Source of the DNA: an uncultured Caldilineales bacterium
GTDB taxonomy: Bacteria; Chloroflexota; Anaerolineae; JAAEKA01
Length of the DNA: 10,773 bases
Assembly: GCA_937907455.1 (NCBI GenBank)
Contig: CALESQ010000074.1
Span: 1 to 10,773, forward strand
Direction of reading: 5' to 3'
Positions 1 to 7,214 of the stretch are shown piece by piece. Under the pieces are notes generated by a model. It was not told the origin of the DNA. It worked only from the letters and a program-made list of their open reading frames with translations, and searched no databases. Numbering within the stretch: position 1 is the stretch's first letter; each line of letters starts with the position of its first letter. The position numbers and the translations under genes are program-made.

Positions 1-650
1 GCACCATCACCGGCACAGCTATCAGCACGCCGCTGGCGACAGGTAACTACACCGTCTACTTCGACATCCCGGCAGGCGCCTGCCCAACGGGTCAAACCAC
101 CGACATCGAAACGCGCGTGCGCCTGAGCAGCACGGGTGGGCTGACGAGCACAGGCCTGGCCAACGACGGCGAAGTGGAAGACTACATCTTCCAGTGCAAG
201 GACAGCATGTCCTTTGCCGTGACCCTGGCAGGCTTTATGGCTGAAAGCACGGCCACTGGTGTGCAGGTGACGTGGGAAACGGTGAGCGAGCAGGACAATG
301 CCGGCTTCATCGTGACCCGCAGCAGCAGTGCCGACGGCGAGCGGGTGCAGGTGACGCAGGTGGCCAGCCTGGCTGCCGGCAGCAACCAGGGCGCCAGCTA
401 CACCATCACCGACAGCGAAGCGACACTCGGCCAGACCTGGTGGTATTGGCTGGAGGATGTGGCGCTGGACGGCACGGTGACGCTGCACGGCCCGGTGAGC
501 GTGCTGCATCAGGCTCCCAGTGCGGTAACCCTGGGCCTGCTTCAGGCCGGGAACAACAGCACGGCCTTGCCGCTGGCTCTGGTGCTGGTGGTGGGTGCGG
601 TGCTGCTACTGACTCTGCTGGGCTGGCGCTGGGGTCTGCGCCGCAGCTAG
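1..650 (+). CDS. C-terminal part of a GEVED-domain cell-surface protein with membrane anchor (5' end outside window)
   Basis: The frame is open from the left edge (first full codon at 3) to a TAG at 648-650, giving 215 visible residues. The motif GEVEDY at about 168-185 is the signature of the GEVED domain, common in large secreted or surface proteins of Chloroflexota, Bacteroidota and Planctomycetota. After it comes a beta-rich, fibronectin-III-like module (WETVSEQDNAGF... ending at about 510), a type often placed near the C-terminus of such proteins and usually taken as a structural or adhesion domain. The C-terminus has a hydrophobic helix (LPLALVLVVGAVLLLTLLGW, about 564-623) followed by WGLRRS, so the protein is probably membrane-anchored with its bulk outside. 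G+C-rich third positions match mgtE rather than the STAND genes. Substrate or ligand cannot be inferred because the N-terminal part is missing. Confidence 0.8.
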   Translation, partial: TITGTAISTPLATGNYTVYFDIPAGACPTGQTTDIETRVRLSSTGGLTSTGLANDGEVEDYIFQCKDSMSFAVTLAGFMAESTATGVQVTWETVSEQDNAGFIVTRSSSADGERVQVTQVASLAAGSNQGASYTITDSEATLGQTWWYWLEDVALDGTVTLHGPVSVLHQAPSAVTLGLLQAGNNSTALPLALVLVVGAVLLLTLLGWRWGLRRS

Positions 651-667
651 TTGTTGCTTTTCGTTAG

Positions 668-705
668 CAATGGGTGCGTCGGTGTCGCCGCCGACGCACC
701 CATTG
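668..705 (+). terminator. Strong 15-bp hairpin after the surface-protein gene
   Basis: A perfect 15-bp inverted repeat: the arm at 668-682 (CAATGGGTGCGTCGG) pairs with 691-705 across an 8-nt loop, TGTCGCCG. It lies 18 bp after the stop codon of the surface-protein gene. The 3' side (TCTCATTATTTCCC) is T-rich but lacks a clean T-run, so termination may be incomplete and some transcripts may continue into the small gene at 734. The loop shares TGTCGCC with the terminator at 7215-7258. Confidence 0.75.
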
Positions 706-733
706 TCTCATTATTTCCCATGGAGTGTATCAC

Positions 734-955
734 ATGAAGTCACAGCGCCGCACGGAGCGTTTTGGATTGGCCTTGTCGGAATCAGAGCGTGAGGGCTTGC
801 GCTATCTGGCAGAGGTGGAAGGGCTTGCTGAGGCAGATGTCTTGCGCCGCATGTTGCGCAATGCCATCAACGAGCTGCCCGCAGAAACCCGCAGAGCCAT
901 TGAATGGCCGGTTCTTTCAATTGTCATGAAAAAGGGTTCTGGGTTGGTGTTCTAA
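734..955 (+). CDS. Small ribbon-helix-helix (CopG/Arc-like) predicted DNA-binding protein, copy 1
   Basis: A 73-residue protein. The pattern fits an RHH fold: a basic N-terminus and short strand (RRTERFGLALSES, residues 5-17), helix 1 (EREGLRYLAEVEG, 18-30) and helix 2 (AEADVLRRMLRNAIN, 32-46). Such proteins dimerise and bind operator DNA through the strand. The ATG at 734 has a GGAG ribosome-binding site at 722-725; the longer in-frame GTG at 674 lies inside the upstream hairpin and is rejected. Residues 1-59 are identical at 45 of 59 positions to the product of 6986-7204, after which the two diverge; here the tail is PVLSIVMKKGSGLVF. No toxin gene adjoins it in the same direction, so it looks like an orphan regulator rather than a classical antitoxin. 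It converges on the STAND operon. Family assignment is by pattern only. Confidence 0.75.
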   Translation: MKSQRRTERFGLALSESEREGLRYLAEVEGLAEADVLRRMLRNAINELPAETRRAIEWPVLSIVMKKGSGLVF

Positions 956-987
956 CACCCTGCTGCGCGTCGGAAGGGTGAACCCTG

Positions 988-1037
988 AACGGGGTCGAGG
1001 CTTCAGGCGGTTTCCTGCCGGAGGTCTCGACCCCGTT
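988..1037. repeat. 12-bp inverted repeat between convergent genes (possible bidirectional terminator or REP-like element)
   Basis: AACGGGGTCGAG at 988-999 is the exact reverse complement of 1026-1037, enclosing 26 nt that contain a further weak stem (CAGG...CCTG). It sits between the stop of the + strand RHH gene (955) and the stop of the minus-strand regulator (1060), where a two-way terminator would be expected. No T-run follows on either strand, so Rho-independent termination is uncertain. The sequence style resembles dispersed extragenic palindromes. Confidence 0.55.
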
Positions 1038-1059
1038 ACGCGTTGTGTCTTGTTGTCGG

Positions 1060-4000
1060 TTAGCGCGGCGCGGCGCTCAAGGCTTGCGCCACGGCCTGCA
1101 CGGTCTCACCCAGAGACAGTTGCGTCAGGCGCTGCATTTCCTCGGTTGCGATCTGCTCTTGCAGACGTCGCTGCAGATCGCTTGCCTCTTGCTGTTGGGG
1201 GGAAGAACAGGATGGGTGTTGCTGCACAAATACAAGCAGTGAAGGCACATACTTGTGAAATGAGGCTTCCAGGTCAGCGGCAGCGATGCGCAGGAAATAG
1301 TCCAGACATTTACGTTCATAGCCGGTTTCCAGTACCAATTGCAACGCCTGCATATAATATTGCCGCGCCACGCTGAAGGACCTGGTTTCAAACGCTGCCC
1401 GTCCCAGGCTATCCAGTACATAGGCCTCCACGCTGACCAGGCCCAGTTGGCGCGTCAAGGCAAGGCTTTCCAGCAAAAATTGCTCTGCCTGACGGAAATC
1501 CCGCTCCAGTACCGAGGCATATCCCAGATTGTTTAATACCTGTGCTACTGAACGCCAGGCCGTCTCAGCGCGGAAGATTACCAGACATTGTTCCCAGGCG
1601 GCCTTTGCCTCAAGCAGTTTGCCTTGCATGGCCGCCATGTAGCCAAGATTGGTGAGCGCTTTAGCGATGCCCAGGGCATAGCGCGCCTGTTTTGCGGTTT
1701 GCAGCGCCTCCTGGCAAAGCGCCTGAGCTGCTGTCAAGTCATTTTCCAAATGATGGATCGAGCTTTCAGTCAGCAGCGCATCTACCAGATAAACGCGTTC
1801 TGGCGTGTTGCGCAGGGCCGTGACGGCTTGCTGTACCAGGTTTAAGGCCAACGGCGAGGGTTTTTGCAAAGCCAGCGAATAAGCAAGAAAAACCTGACCC
1901 AGGGCAAATTCGCTGTCAGGTACAGTGCTGGTCGTTCGTAGCAGATCAAGTGCCTGTTCGAGGTTGCGTTGAGCCAGTTGAAAATGGCCGCGTTTATGGT
2001 TTAGTTGTCCCAGGTATTTTTGCAACCGTCCCAGCAAAGCGACTTGTTCAGCGGTTTTGTGTTCCGGCGCTGCGCTTTGCAAGTGTGCCAGAGCATCGCT
2101 TAGCAGGATTTCGCCTTCCTGCAGGCGCTCGCGATGGCTAAAGAACTCAACCAGGCGCTCCAGGCGACCAATCAACAGATCGGTGCGATAGGTTGATACA
2201 GCCCAGTGCCACGCGCTAAGCAGGTTGTCCAGGTCCATCTCTGCTGCCTGTAGCGCTTCTTTTTGCGGAGGCGTACTGCCGGGCGATGGGAAAAGCTGCG
2301 TCAGTTTATCGGCATAGTAAACACAATAGGCTTCCTGCAGGGAGGTTTGCTCCAAATGGCCGCTGATTTGTTTGCGCGCCATTTCGCGCATCAACGGATG
2401 ACAGCTAAAGCGATTGTTGCTGTCCATTCTGATCAAGCCGCGTTGCAGCAACACGGTCAATACCGTATCGTGCGCTTTGATAACGTGCCTGACAGCATCA
2501 CGCCCGGCGTCGCCGATGAAAATAGCCATGCTGCCAAAAACACGTTGCTCTTCCTCTGAAAGCAATTGCCACATGTTGGTAAACAGCGTTTGCAAGCTGT
2601 GATGCCGGTCTGGGTAATCGGTGTAGGAAGAAGCCAGAAAATCAGGCTGCCGTTGAATCATTCCGGCGATTTCTGCCGGAGTATAAAGCGTAACCCATGC
2701 TGCCGCCAGCTCAATACCCAAAGGCAAACCGGCCACCAAGTGGCAAATACGGTTAATGGCCGCGCTGTTTTCAGCGGTGGCAAAGAAATGAGCCTGTACC
2801 TGCTGGGCACGATGGATAAAAAGCTGTGCTGCAGGGCTTAACAGCAAGGCATCAAGCAAGGCCGCAGGTTCTGGTAGAGCCAACCCGGCAACTGGCTCAA
2901 GTGCCTCGCTGGTAAAATGCAGCGGTGTGTGTGACGTGGTAAGGATACGCAGCTTGGGGGCTGCCGATAACAGCCGGGGGATCAGCGTCATGCCGTTGAT
3001 GACATGCTCGCAGTTGTCGAAAATGAGCAATAGTTCTTTGTCGCGCAGAAAGAATTCCAGCGCGGCCATCACGTCGTTTTGGTTATCTTCAATATTCAGT
3101 TTGGCCTTGAGCAAAAGCGCAATTCTTAGTTCCGTGGTTGTGGCTTGTCCGCTCGGTTCGATGGAAGCCAGAGGCACAAAACAAACACCATTCTTGAAGG
3201 TTTGGTTTAAAAGAGATCCGACGGCCTGTGCCAAAACCGTTTTTCCTGTGCCGCTCAAACCAACCAGCGTGATTAAACGTTCCTGGTCGTTCTTTAGCTT
3301 GGTCAGAATGCGCTGGATCTGTTGCTGTCGCCCCAGAATTTTCGTCGCAGGTGCCGGCAGGGAAAAATGCGGCTGGAATGAGTGCGAAGGCACGTTGATG
3401 GCATAGTCAGCCAGCGGGAAGGCGGTTCCGTCAGGTTGCTCCGGTGGCTTGGCGTGGGCGAGCGCCTCCTGAAGCAAGGTTTCGGTCAAGGCTGATGGTT
3501 TTTGTTCTGTCTCTTTCAACAAGCTACGTGCATAGACATGGTATTGATGGATCGCTAAAGCGTACTGCCCGGTTGCCAGATAGGTAATCATCTGACGTTG
3601 GTGCGCTGCTTCGTTGAGGCGGTCCAGCCACAGGATTTTTTGGTTGAGTGTAAGCGCGGCGGTGTACTCCTCCGCACGGTAATAGCCGTCAGCCAGATCG
3701 GCCCATTTTTCGATGGCGAGCGTATGAAATTCGAGCTGCTTGTTGTTGCGCCATTGTTCAAACAGTGGCGCCGCTTGTACCGGAAAACCAGCCAGAAATG
3801 GCCCCCGGTACAAATCAACAAGGGTATAGTCGAAGGGCGTACTCTGTTCTTGTGCCTGTAGCAGCAGTTGCGGGAAGATGTCGCTGTCAATCCAGCAAAG
3901 CTGTTTGTTTAGCCTTACCTCGACGGTGGTTACTTCTAGCAGCGGATCAAGAACACGTTGCAGTTGCGTTAGCGCACTGCGTAGATTGGTTTTGGCTCGA

Positions 4001-4176
4001 TCGGCAGGCAAGCTGGGCCAAAACAGTGCGGCCAGCCGGGCGCGCGGCTGCGGAGCAGGCTCTACAGCCAGAAAATAAAGCAAAGCTAACCGTTTTTGAT
4101 GCGAGATGAGCAAGGGCGCTTCATCAAAAGAAGCCTGCGGAAAACCCAATACAGCAAGGCGAAGTTGGTGAGTCAT
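1060..4176 (-). CDS. SARP/AfsR-type STAND regulator: winged helix, BTAD, NB-ARC ATPase, TPR array (1038 aa)
   Basis: A large single-polypeptide signal-transducing ATPase. Residues 1-95 form an OmpR/SARP-type winged helix, predicted to bind DNA (LRLAVLGFP...LLYFLAVEP...LAALFWPSL...LRSALTQLQRVL). Residues about 96-240 are a helical bacterial transcriptional activation domain (BTAD). The NB-ARC module has Walker A GLSGTGKT at 306-313, Walker B LLLIFDNCEHV at 382-392, GLPL at 483-486 and an MHD-like HPL at 593-595. Residues about 716-955 are TPR-like repeats (for example ALTNLGYMAAMQGKLLEAKAAWEQCL), the presumed ligand or partner sensor. The usual sensor arginine after the TS of the RNBS-B motif is histidine here (H416). 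The gene is second in an operon, 39 bp after the 799-aa paralogue; no clear Shine-Dalgarno precedes its ATG, which suggests coupling or weak initiation. Family role: ATP-gated transcription activator. The target genes are unknown. Confidence 0.9.
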   Translation of the reverse strand: MTHQLRLAVLGFPQASFDEAPLLISHQKRLALLYFLAVEPAPQPRARLAALFWPSLPADRAKTNLRSALTQLQRVLDPLLEVTTVEVRLNKQLCWIDSDIFPQLLLQAQEQSTPFDYTLVDLYRGPFLAGFPVQAAPLFEQWRNNKQLEFHTLAIEKWADLADGYYRAEEYTAALTLNQKILWLDRLNEAAHQRQMITYLATGQYALAIHQYHVYARSLLKETEQKPSALTETLLQEALAHAKPPEQPDGTAFPLADYAINVPSHSFQPHFSLPAPATKILGRQQQIQRILTKLKNDQERLITLVGLSGTGKTVLAQAVGSLLNQTFKNGVCFVPLASIEPSGQATTTELRIALLLKAKLNIEDNQNDVMAALEFFLRDKELLLIFDNCEHVINGMTLIPRLLSAAPKLRILTTSHTPLHFTSEALEPVAGLALPEPAALLDALLLSPAAQLFIHRAQQVQAHFFATAENSAAINRICHLVAGLPLGIELAAAWVTLYTPAEIAGMIQRQPDFLASSYTDYPDRHHSLQTLFTNMWQLLSEEEQRVFGSMAIFIGDAGRDAVRHVIKAHDTVLTVLLQRGLIRMDSNNRFSCHPLMREMARKQISGHLEQTSLQEAYCVYYADKLTQLFPSPGSTPPQKEALQAAEMDLDNLLSAWHWAVSTYRTDLLIGRLERLVEFFSHRERLQEGEILLSDALAHLQSAAPEHKTAEQVALLGRLQKYLGQLNHKRGHFQLAQRNLEQALDLLRTTSTVPDSEFALGQVFLAYSLALQKPSPLALNLVQQAVTALRNTPERVYLVDALLTESSIHHLENDLTAAQALCQEALQTAKQARYALGIAKALTNLGYMAAMQGKLLEAKAAWEQCLVIFRAETAWRSVAQVLNNLGYASVLERDFRQAEQFLLESLALTRQLGLVSVEAYVLDSLGRAAFETRSFSVARQYYMQALQLVLETGYERKCLDYFLRIAAADLEASFHKYVPSLLVFVQQHPSCSSPQQQEASDLQRRLQEQIATEEMQRLTQLSLGETVQAVAQALSAAPR

Positions 4177-4215
4177 GATAAGTTTCTGGGGCGACAGAGA
4201 GGCGATTCGACGCGA

Positions 4216-6615
4216 TCAACCATGAATCGTGGGATTCAACGTGTCAATGCGTGTTTGTAAAACAAAGAATCCGTGCTGCACTGCTATTTCGGCAGCAATG
4301 TGCAAGCTGGCGGCCGCTTCAGCGGTCAGTGAATTATGTTTCAGCAGAATTTCAGCATGGCAAATGTGGGCTGCGGCTATGTGCCACGGATCATCAGCGC
4401 GCTTTAGTAAAGTCAGACCTTGCCGACGGGCCTGCAAATGGGCCGGGCTATCGCCCTGTTGCGCCAGCAGCATCCCTCTGCCGAAGCTGCTCATTCCTGC
4501 TGTGAAGAGTTGCCCTGGCAACAGCAGCCGCGAGGGCAGTCGATCTGTCAGCAGTTGCAACAGATCAGCACCCTCTTGCCAGGCAGGTTTATGCCAGAGA
4601 TAATCAACCAGGCCGGAAATCGAGCTGTGCAGAGAACTCCATAAATCATGGTTCACAGCCCAACGCCAGGCTGCTGCAATGTCGGTGTAGTATTCAAGTG
4701 CGTTTTCTGTATCGGCACTGTCCCTGGCGGCAACCATATCCAACAGGTGGTGGTTGGCCGGTAACAAGCCCAGAAAATAGCTGCTGTAGCGCATCATCGT
4801 GGCCTGATACTCGCTTTGTCCCATCTGCTTGCCGGCATGTTGTCTGAGCAATGGATTCATGGAAAACCAGCCTGGCTTTTCCATGTGAATGGAAGTTGTG
4901 TTGAGCAGCAGTTGATAGGTGGTGTGCGGTGCTGGCGCAATGGCTTGCATGGCAAGCCGATGCCAGCGACCCGAAAAAACGCTGAGCCGCATCAACACAT
5001 CCTGTGCCTCTGCGGGTAGAGCTTGCCATGTGTTGACCAGAATAGCCGCAAGACTGCGATGATGCGACGGTGCATCCTGGGCTGTGTTTTCCAGAATCGT
5101 CAGATCGTTGGTAATCGCTTGCAGCAATTCGTTTAGATTGTAGAAGGCCAGCTTTTGGGCTGCCAATTCGATGGCCAGCGGCAAACCGCCCAACTGCCGG
5201 CACAACGTTTCTATTTTCGGCAGATCTGTGCCTGGGTTGATCAGTTGCGGGTAGAGTTTGTCAGCAGTCTCCTGGAACAGACGAGCGGCCTGGCTGGGGC
5301 TGGTTGCTGGATCATTATTGACTGCTGTGGGAAGACCGTTGATCACCAGCACTGCTTCTTTGCCGCTGCTCAAACGTTGCCGGCTGGTGACAATGATCGT
5401 CAAGTAAGGCAATGCGTCAAATAACTGCAACACCAGATTGCTGCACTGATGTATTTCTTCGAAATTATCCAGCACAAGCACCTGACGCCCTGGACCCAGG
5501 GCTGCAATAACCTGATTAAACAGCGGCGTTTCGTTAACCTGTGGCATTTGGCGGGTGTGTAGAATGGTGCTTAACAGATCCTCGTCGCTGTTGATGGTAG
5601 CTCCCAAGGCGCGTACATCTACAAAGGTTACTCCATCCGGGGCATAGCTTTTCAGATCAGCCAGTTTGCTGCAAATAAACGTGGTTTTGCCTGTGCCTCC
5701 CATGCCAACCAACGAGATTAAACGGTGGCCGCTGTTCAGCAGATGCTGAAGCCAGTTTGCTTCAGCATCGCGACCGATGATGGTGGCAGTTATCGGCTGC
5801 GGCTGGGGTGGTTCTTCCGGCAGCGAAACCGAAACGGATGCAGCAGGCTGCGACTGTCCAAGAAACCCCAGTAATTTGTGGCTGCGTTTGGGATCGTTCA
5901 GGAGATGCGCAATACGCTCAATCTCGCTGTTCAGGGGCAGGTTGGGAAAATCTTCGCGCATCAATGCTTTGTAGGCAGCTAAATGCTGGCGCGCTGCCAG
6001 AATTTGATTATCGGCTGCCAGGGCGCTGACATACAAAATCTGCGCCCGCTCTTCATATGGGGCAAGAGCTACCAAATGTTTGCTGGTTTCAAGAGCGTGG
6101 GCGATTTTTCGTTGAGCCAGCAGATACCCGCTCAACCGCTCAAAAGCCTGGGCTAATCGTATCTCCAGGCTGTATTGAATGGCATCGCTCCATTCTTGCA
6201 GCTCAGGGAATTGCTCTGCGGGCAGGCCAGCGCAAAACGGCCCCTGGTATAGCTTTTCGATTGCCAGCAGATCAGCCGGGGTAGCCTGTTCCAGGGTGTT
6301 GAGCAGCGCTGTCAATTCACCCATGTCATAGTGAACTTGGTCGCGGTTGGTCAAAGCCAGGGTGTTTCTGTCGGCCTGTAAATAGGGCGCGTAGCCTTCC
6401 GCCCGCATCTGATTTAACAGCACGCGCAAACTGACTTGGGCCTGTTGCCGCTCACTGCGTGGCCAGAGAAAAGTCGCTAGCTCACTGCGCAGTTGCGGGC
6501 GTCCTGTTTCTGCTAAAAATATCATCAACAACGATCGTCGGCTATCAACCCGTAATCCTGTAGTAGCATTTTTTAGATTGATGGCCATTTGACCAAGAGA
6601 CTTGATTTCCAGCAT
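4216..6615 (-). CDS. SARP/AfsR-type STAND regulator with short C-terminus (799 aa)
   Basis: A paralogue of the downstream regulator. Residues 1-95 are a winged helix (MLEIKSLGQM...LATFLWPRSERQQ...VSLRVLLNQM), about 96-240 a BTAD, then a Pro/Gln-rich linker (about 254-276). The NB-ARC module has Walker A GMGGTGKT at 304-311, Walker B QVLVLDNFEEI at 378-388, TSR with the sensor arginine at R412 and GLPL at 477-480. The MHD-equivalent reads MNP (N587) instead of the usual His-Pro. The protein ends at the first helical repeats (about 635-799), so the TPR array of its partner is largely missing. I chose ATG 6615 because AAGGA lies 8 nt upstream (6624-6628) and the product then begins right at the winged helix; the in-frame TTG at 6684 would add 23 residues with no domain. 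First gene of the operon. A regulatory function is inferred from the family. Confidence 0.88.
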   Translation of the reverse strand: MLEIKSLGQMAINLKNATTGLRVDSRRSLLMIFLAETGRPQLRSELATFLWPRSERQQAQVSLRVLLNQMRAEGYAPYLQADRNTLALTNRDQVHYDMGELTALLNTLEQATPADLLAIEKLYQGPFCAGLPAEQFPELQEWSDAIQYSLEIRLAQAFERLSGYLLAQRKIAHALETSKHLVALAPYEERAQILYVSALAADNQILAARQHLAAYKALMREDFPNLPLNSEIERIAHLLNDPKRSHKLLGFLGQSQPAASVSVSLPEEPPQPQPITATIIGRDAEANWLQHLLNSGHRLISLVGMGGTGKTTFICSKLADLKSYAPDGVTFVDVRALGATINSDEDLLSTILHTRQMPQVNETPLFNQVIAALGPGRQVLVLDNFEEIHQCSNLVLQLFDALPYLTIIVTSRQRLSSGKEAVLVINGLPTAVNNDPATSPSQAARLFQETADKLYPQLINPGTDLPKIETLCRQLGGLPLAIELAAQKLAFYNLNELLQAITNDLTILENTAQDAPSHHRSLAAILVNTWQALPAEAQDVLMRLSVFSGRWHRLAMQAIAPAPHTTYQLLLNTTSIHMEKPGWFSMNPLLRQHAGKQMGQSEYQATMMRYSSYFLGLLPANHHLLDMVAARDSADTENALEYYTDIAAAWRWAVNHDLWSSLHSSISGLVDYLWHKPAWQEGADLLQLLTDRLPSRLLLPGQLFTAGMSSFGRGMLLAQQGDSPAHLQARRQGLTLLKRADDPWHIAAAHICHAEILLKHNSLTAEAAASLHIAAEIAVQHGFFVLQTRIDTLNPTIHG

Positions 6616-6623
6616 GGATTGAA

Positions 6624-6628
6624 TCCTT
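6624..6628 (-). promoter_or_regulatory. Ribosome-binding site AAGGA fixing the 6615 start
   Basis: On the minus strand AAGGA is followed by 8 nt (TTCAATCC) and then ATG at 6615. This decides against the longer TTG start at 6684, where I see no comparable site. Confidence 0.6.
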
Positions 6629-6684
6629 AAAACGCTGTAGGTGAATCTTACTACCGTGTTGAATATTCGTTCCTCAGAGTACAA

Positions 6685-6985
6685 GTAACCGCATAATTAT
6701 AGCTTTTTTCGGAATGTTTTCCTGTTAATTGACAGCAAATTGTAATGAATAATAACGCAGTAATCTTTTTGTGTTAACGATAATCTGGTTCATTCCTTAC
6801 GCAATACTCTGTATTATATAGATCATACATATTTATAGTAAATTATCGGATCAGTCTGTGTGAAGAAATAATATTTTATGCTTACGGCTCATTACGGTAG
6901 CAGATTGGGAACATAATGTAGCAATATTTTCCTTCATCGGTCTGCCTGCCATAATTATCGAAACTTTCAGAAAGGTAAACTACGT
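6685..6985. other. AT-rich divergent intergenic region with a repeated ATTATCG motif
   Basis: No gene is seen here. Counting 6721-6960 gives 78 G+C of 240 (about 33%), against roughly 58-65% in sampled mgtE lines. The region separates the divergent STAND operon and RHH copy 2. The heptamer ATTATCG occurs as CGATAAT at 6778-6784 and as ATTATCG at 6842-6848 and 6954-6960, one inverted and two direct copies, the last ending 25 bp before the RHH start codon. Promoter-like elements on the + strand are ambiguous: CATAAT at 6950-6955 has only a weak TTTTCC at -35. This is the natural place for operators of the RHH or STAND proteins. Confidence 0.5.
6696..6701 (-). promoter_or_regulatory. Candidate -10 box (TATAAT) for the STAND operon
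   Basis: The minus strand reads TATAAT exactly at 6701-6696, 80 bp upstream of the ATG at 6615. The -35 side is poor: at 17-18 bp spacing the sequence is CAGGAA/ACAGGA, while TTAACA (6728-6723) sits at a 21-bp spacing. A weak -35 would fit a promoter that needs an activator or is normally low. Inferred from sequence only. Confidence 0.4.
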
Positions 6986-7204
6986 ATGAAAACATCACGT
7001 CGTACTGAACGCTTTGGATTGGTATTGACCCCGCCAGAGCGGGAAGGTTTGCGCTATCTGGCGGAAATTGAAGGGGTGGCCGAAGCCGATGTGTTGCGCC
7101 GCATGTTGCGCGTGGCTATCAACGATTTGCCCGTGGAAACAAAGCAAGCTCTGGAATGGCCCAGCTTACATAGTGGTGGCGGTTCCAGGCGCGCGGCTTA
7201 CTAG
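6986..7204 (+). CDS. Small ribbon-helix-helix (CopG/Arc-like) predicted DNA-binding protein, copy 2
   Basis: A 72-residue paralogue of the product of 734-955. Same layout: basic strand (RRTERFGLVLTPP, residues 5-17), helix 1 (EREGLRYLAEIEG, 18-30) and helix 2 (AEADVLRRMLRVAIN, 32-46), then NDLPVETKQALEWP and a divergent Gly/Ser/Arg tail (SLHSGGGSRRAAY). The ATG at 6986 is preceded by AAAGG at 6971-6975, 10 nt away. At DNA level the copies share an exact 18-mer (7094-7111 with 842-859) but differ at many third positions, so the duplication is not recent. It is transcribed away from the STAND operon out of the AT-rich region and ends in its own terminator, making it a monocistronic unit. It could be an autorepressor or a regulator of the operon. 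No toxin-like partner adjoins it. Confidence 0.8.
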   Translation: MKTSRRTERFGLVLTPPEREGLRYLAEIEGVAEADVLRRMLRVAINDLPVETKQALEWPSLHSGGGSRRAAY

Positions 7205-7214
7205 CCTCTCCGCC

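Noticed and set aside
674..733. Longer GTG start for RHH copy 1 (20 extra residues)
   Set aside because: The extension lies in the upstream terminator hairpin, has no ribosome-binding site, and is absent from the paralogue, which starts at the equivalent of 734.
3325..4197. 14-bp inverted match CTGTCGCCCCAGAA (3325-3338) with 4184-4197
   Set aside because: One 14-mer match in a 10-kb window is near chance expectation, and one arm is inside coding sequence.
6616..6684. TTG start adding 23 residues to the 799-aa regulator
   Set aside because: The ATG at 6615 has AAGGA at good spacing and begins exactly at the winged helix.
6729..6753. Perfect TTGACA at 6729-6734 as a + strand promoter for RHH copy 2
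   Set aside because: The best -10 candidate (AATAAT at 6748-6753) is only 13 bp away, and nothing suitable lies at 16-18 bp.
734..7204. Type II toxin-antitoxin system with the RHH proteins as antitoxins
   Set aside because: Neither RHH gene has a small toxin gene next to it; the neighbours are a surface protein, STAND ATPases and mgtE.
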